Shown: one piece after another, positions 5,148 through 5,196 of the stretch | Layout: each line of letters opens with the position of its first letter | How positions within the stretch are numbered: position 1 is the stretch's first letter | Assembly: GCA_937904375.1 (NCBI GenBank) | Contig: CALDIG010000046.1 | Span: forward strand, 1-5,196 | Direction: 5' to 3' | Length of the DNA stretch: 5,196 nt | DNA from: an uncultured Prevotellaceae bacterium | Lineage (GTDB): Bacteria > Bacteroidota > Bacteroidia > Bacteroidales > Muribaculaceae | Position numbers and translations under genes: made by a program | Notes under the pieces: model-generated | Databases searched by the model: none | What the model saw: the letters and a program-made list of their open reading frames with translations, nothing else | What the model was told of the DNA's origin: nothing

Positions 5148-5196
5148 GTGTACGACGGGCATGTTATACATCTGTGGTGAAAGTCCACTCGGGGCG
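5148..5196 (+). mobile_element. 5' end of a group II intron (probably group IIC), rest outside window
   Basis: The sequence begins GTGTA, close to the group II 5' splice-site consensus GUGYG, and continues with CGACGGGCATG and then GTGG-TGAAAGT-CCAC (5174-5188), a small hairpin typical of the start of domain I. From memory this matches the layout of bacterial group II introns such as the Oceanobacillus IIC intron (GUGU..GGCAUG..GGUGAGAGUCC). Group IIC introns insert just downstream of intrinsic terminator hairpins, exactly the position here. Only 49 bases are visible: the reverse transcriptase ORF, domains V and VI and the 3' junction, if present, lie to the right. The exact 5' boundary is inferred from the GTG and the end of the T-tract. 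Confidence 0.8.

Noticed and set aside
4878..5171. Minus-strand ORF of 97 codons over the tRNA and heptad array
   Set aside because: It is antisense to tRNA-Ser and its terminator, and its C-terminal half is a translation of the heptad repeat (FRFQIS-like units). No family resemblance; a typical spurious ORF.

Overview
The window looks like chromosomal DNA of an anaerobic Bacteroidales bacterium (Bacteroides, Prevotella or Muribaculaceae type; genus not resolvable). Reasons: [FeFe]-hydrogenase maturation genes, several copies of the Bacteroidetes -7 promoter box TAnnTTTG, few Shine-Dalgarno sequences, A-rich leaders, a tRNA with no encoded CCA, and protein wording typical of the group in Rpe and HydG.

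Left part, minus strand (1-2331): hydG, then hydF (5' end only; its C-terminus lies beyond base 1), 57 bp apart and probably one transcript. HydG makes the CO/CN-bearing iron synthon and HydF is the GTPase scaffold on which the H-cluster subcluster is assembled. A good promoter (TTTG, 20-bp spacer, TAATTTTG) lies about 85 bp before hydG and carries a 15-bp operator-like palindrome over the expected transcription start.

Middle, plus strand (2592-4836): a small uracil-DNA-glycosylase-superfamily protein with its own -7 box; a DedA-family membrane protein with a signal peptide (start revised to 3354); and rpe, ribulose-phosphate 3-epimerase. dedA and rpe are probably co-transcribed.

Right end (4855-5196): a promoter, a leader made of about 15 heptanucleotide repeats, tRNA-Ser(CGA), a strong intrinsic terminator and, directly after its T-tract, what reads as the first 49 bases of a group II intron. 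Insertion just behind a terminator is the target habit of group IIC introns.

The most unusual signal lies between the genes. Four leaders (hydG, hydF, rpe, tRNA-Ser) carry DNA with a 7-base period running up to the gene start. Two of them (hydF, rpe) also have near-identical 21-bp palindromes just upstream (TGTTGCGnTG-n-CAnCGCAACA), giving the same order of palindrome, heptads and start codon. This suggests a modular, dispersed intergenic element of unknown role.
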